From assembly GCA_947653315.1 (NCBI GenBank), contig CANTGP010000174.1, positions 1 through 6,610 on the forward strand: DNA of 6,610 nt, given 5' to 3'. The stretch is from an uncultured Lachnospiraceae bacterium (GTDB taxonomy: Bacteria; Bacillota; Clostridia; Lachnospirales; Lachnospiraceae). The translations under genes and the position numbers were made by a program. Positions 6,547-6,610 of this stretch are shown here, piece after piece. Below the pieces are notes generated by a model. That model saw only the letters and a program-made list of their open reading frames with translations. It made no database searches and was not told where the DNA came from. Positions within the stretch are counted from its first letter, which is position 1; each line of letters opens with the position of its first letter.

Positions 6547-6598
6547 TTAACTTACCCCATTAACTTACCCCATTAACTTACCCCATTAACTTACCCCA
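6547..6598. repeat. Four perfect tandem copies of a 13-bp repeat (TTAACTTACCCCA)
   Basis: Copies begin at 6547, 6560, 6573 and 6586 and are identical, followed by a partial TTA at 6599. On the minus strand the unit reads TGGGGTAAGTTAA, and the array sits 18 bases upstream of the regulator's start codon, next to its SD. Thirteen bases is neither a multiple of three nor a whole number of helical turns. There are no spacers, so it is not a CRISPR array. It may be a copy-number-variable leader, a multi-site operator, or an example of an intergenic repeat family. Confidence 0.95.
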
Positions 6599-6610
6599 TT
6601 ATTTTAACAT

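Noticed and set aside
6547..6598. CRISPR array or origin iterons
   Set aside because: The units are 13 bp with no spacers, so not CRISPR. There is no replication initiator gene nearby, so iterons are unsupported.
6552..6599. Four tiny upstream reading frames (ATG GGG TAA) on the minus strand within the repeats
   Set aside because: Each repeat does contain ATG-GGG-TAA, but none has an SD and the pattern follows automatically from the repeat sequence.

Overview
The window looks like a piece of chromosome from a Gram-positive, fermentative gut-type bacterium, most likely in the Clostridia and probably Lachnospiraceae. This is inferred from the strong AGGAGG-type ribosome binding sites, the intermediate base composition of the genes against very AT-rich intergenic DNA, the pairing of an intracellular GH51 with a GH43 arabinofuranosidase, and a small cysteine-rich DUF6171-like protein. 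No ribosomal RNA or other taxonomic marker is present, so the assignment is tentative.

Layout. Bases 1-164 are an AT-rich control region with inverted repeats and a good candidate promoter (TTGCCA, 17 bp, TAAAAT). Four genes then run on the + strand with gaps of 0, 49 and 49 bases: a GH51 alpha-L-arabinofuranosidase (165-1670), an 84-residue eight-cysteine DUF6171-like protein (1671-1925), a GH43 arabinofuranosidase (1975-2931) and a 653-residue protein joining a GGDEF domain, a degenerate EAL domain and a LamG/concanavalin-A-like lectin domain (2981-4942). A rho-independent terminator (4960-4980) closes the set. A convergent minus-strand gene (6529-4979) encodes a Schlafen/AlbA_2-type putative DNA-binding regulator. 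Its stop codon lies in the terminator's T-tract, and its leader carries four perfect copies of a 13-bp repeat. A second 13-bp tandem repeat (two copies) lies between the GH43 and GGDEF genes.

How the genes fit together. Both glycosidases lack signal peptides, so they should remove arabinose from imported arabino-oligosaccharides in the cytoplasm. GH51 enzymes attack a range of alpha-1,2/1,3/1,5 linkages, and the GH43 resembles exo-alpha-1,5-acting enzymes. No transporter, arabinose catabolic gene or classical regulator is in the window, so this is only part of an arabinan/arabinoxylan utilisation locus or a stand-alone debranching operon.

The most interesting item is the last gene of the operon. 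It has all the recognisable GGDEF catalytic residues but no membrane segment and no N-terminal sensor. Its pseudo-EAL domain has lost most metal ligands, and it ends in a carbohydrate-binding-type jelly-roll fold. One hypothesis is a soluble cyclic-di-GMP enzyme whose output depends on cytoplasmic arabino-oligosaccharides. The architecture is visible in the sequence. The ligand and the signalling role are inferred.
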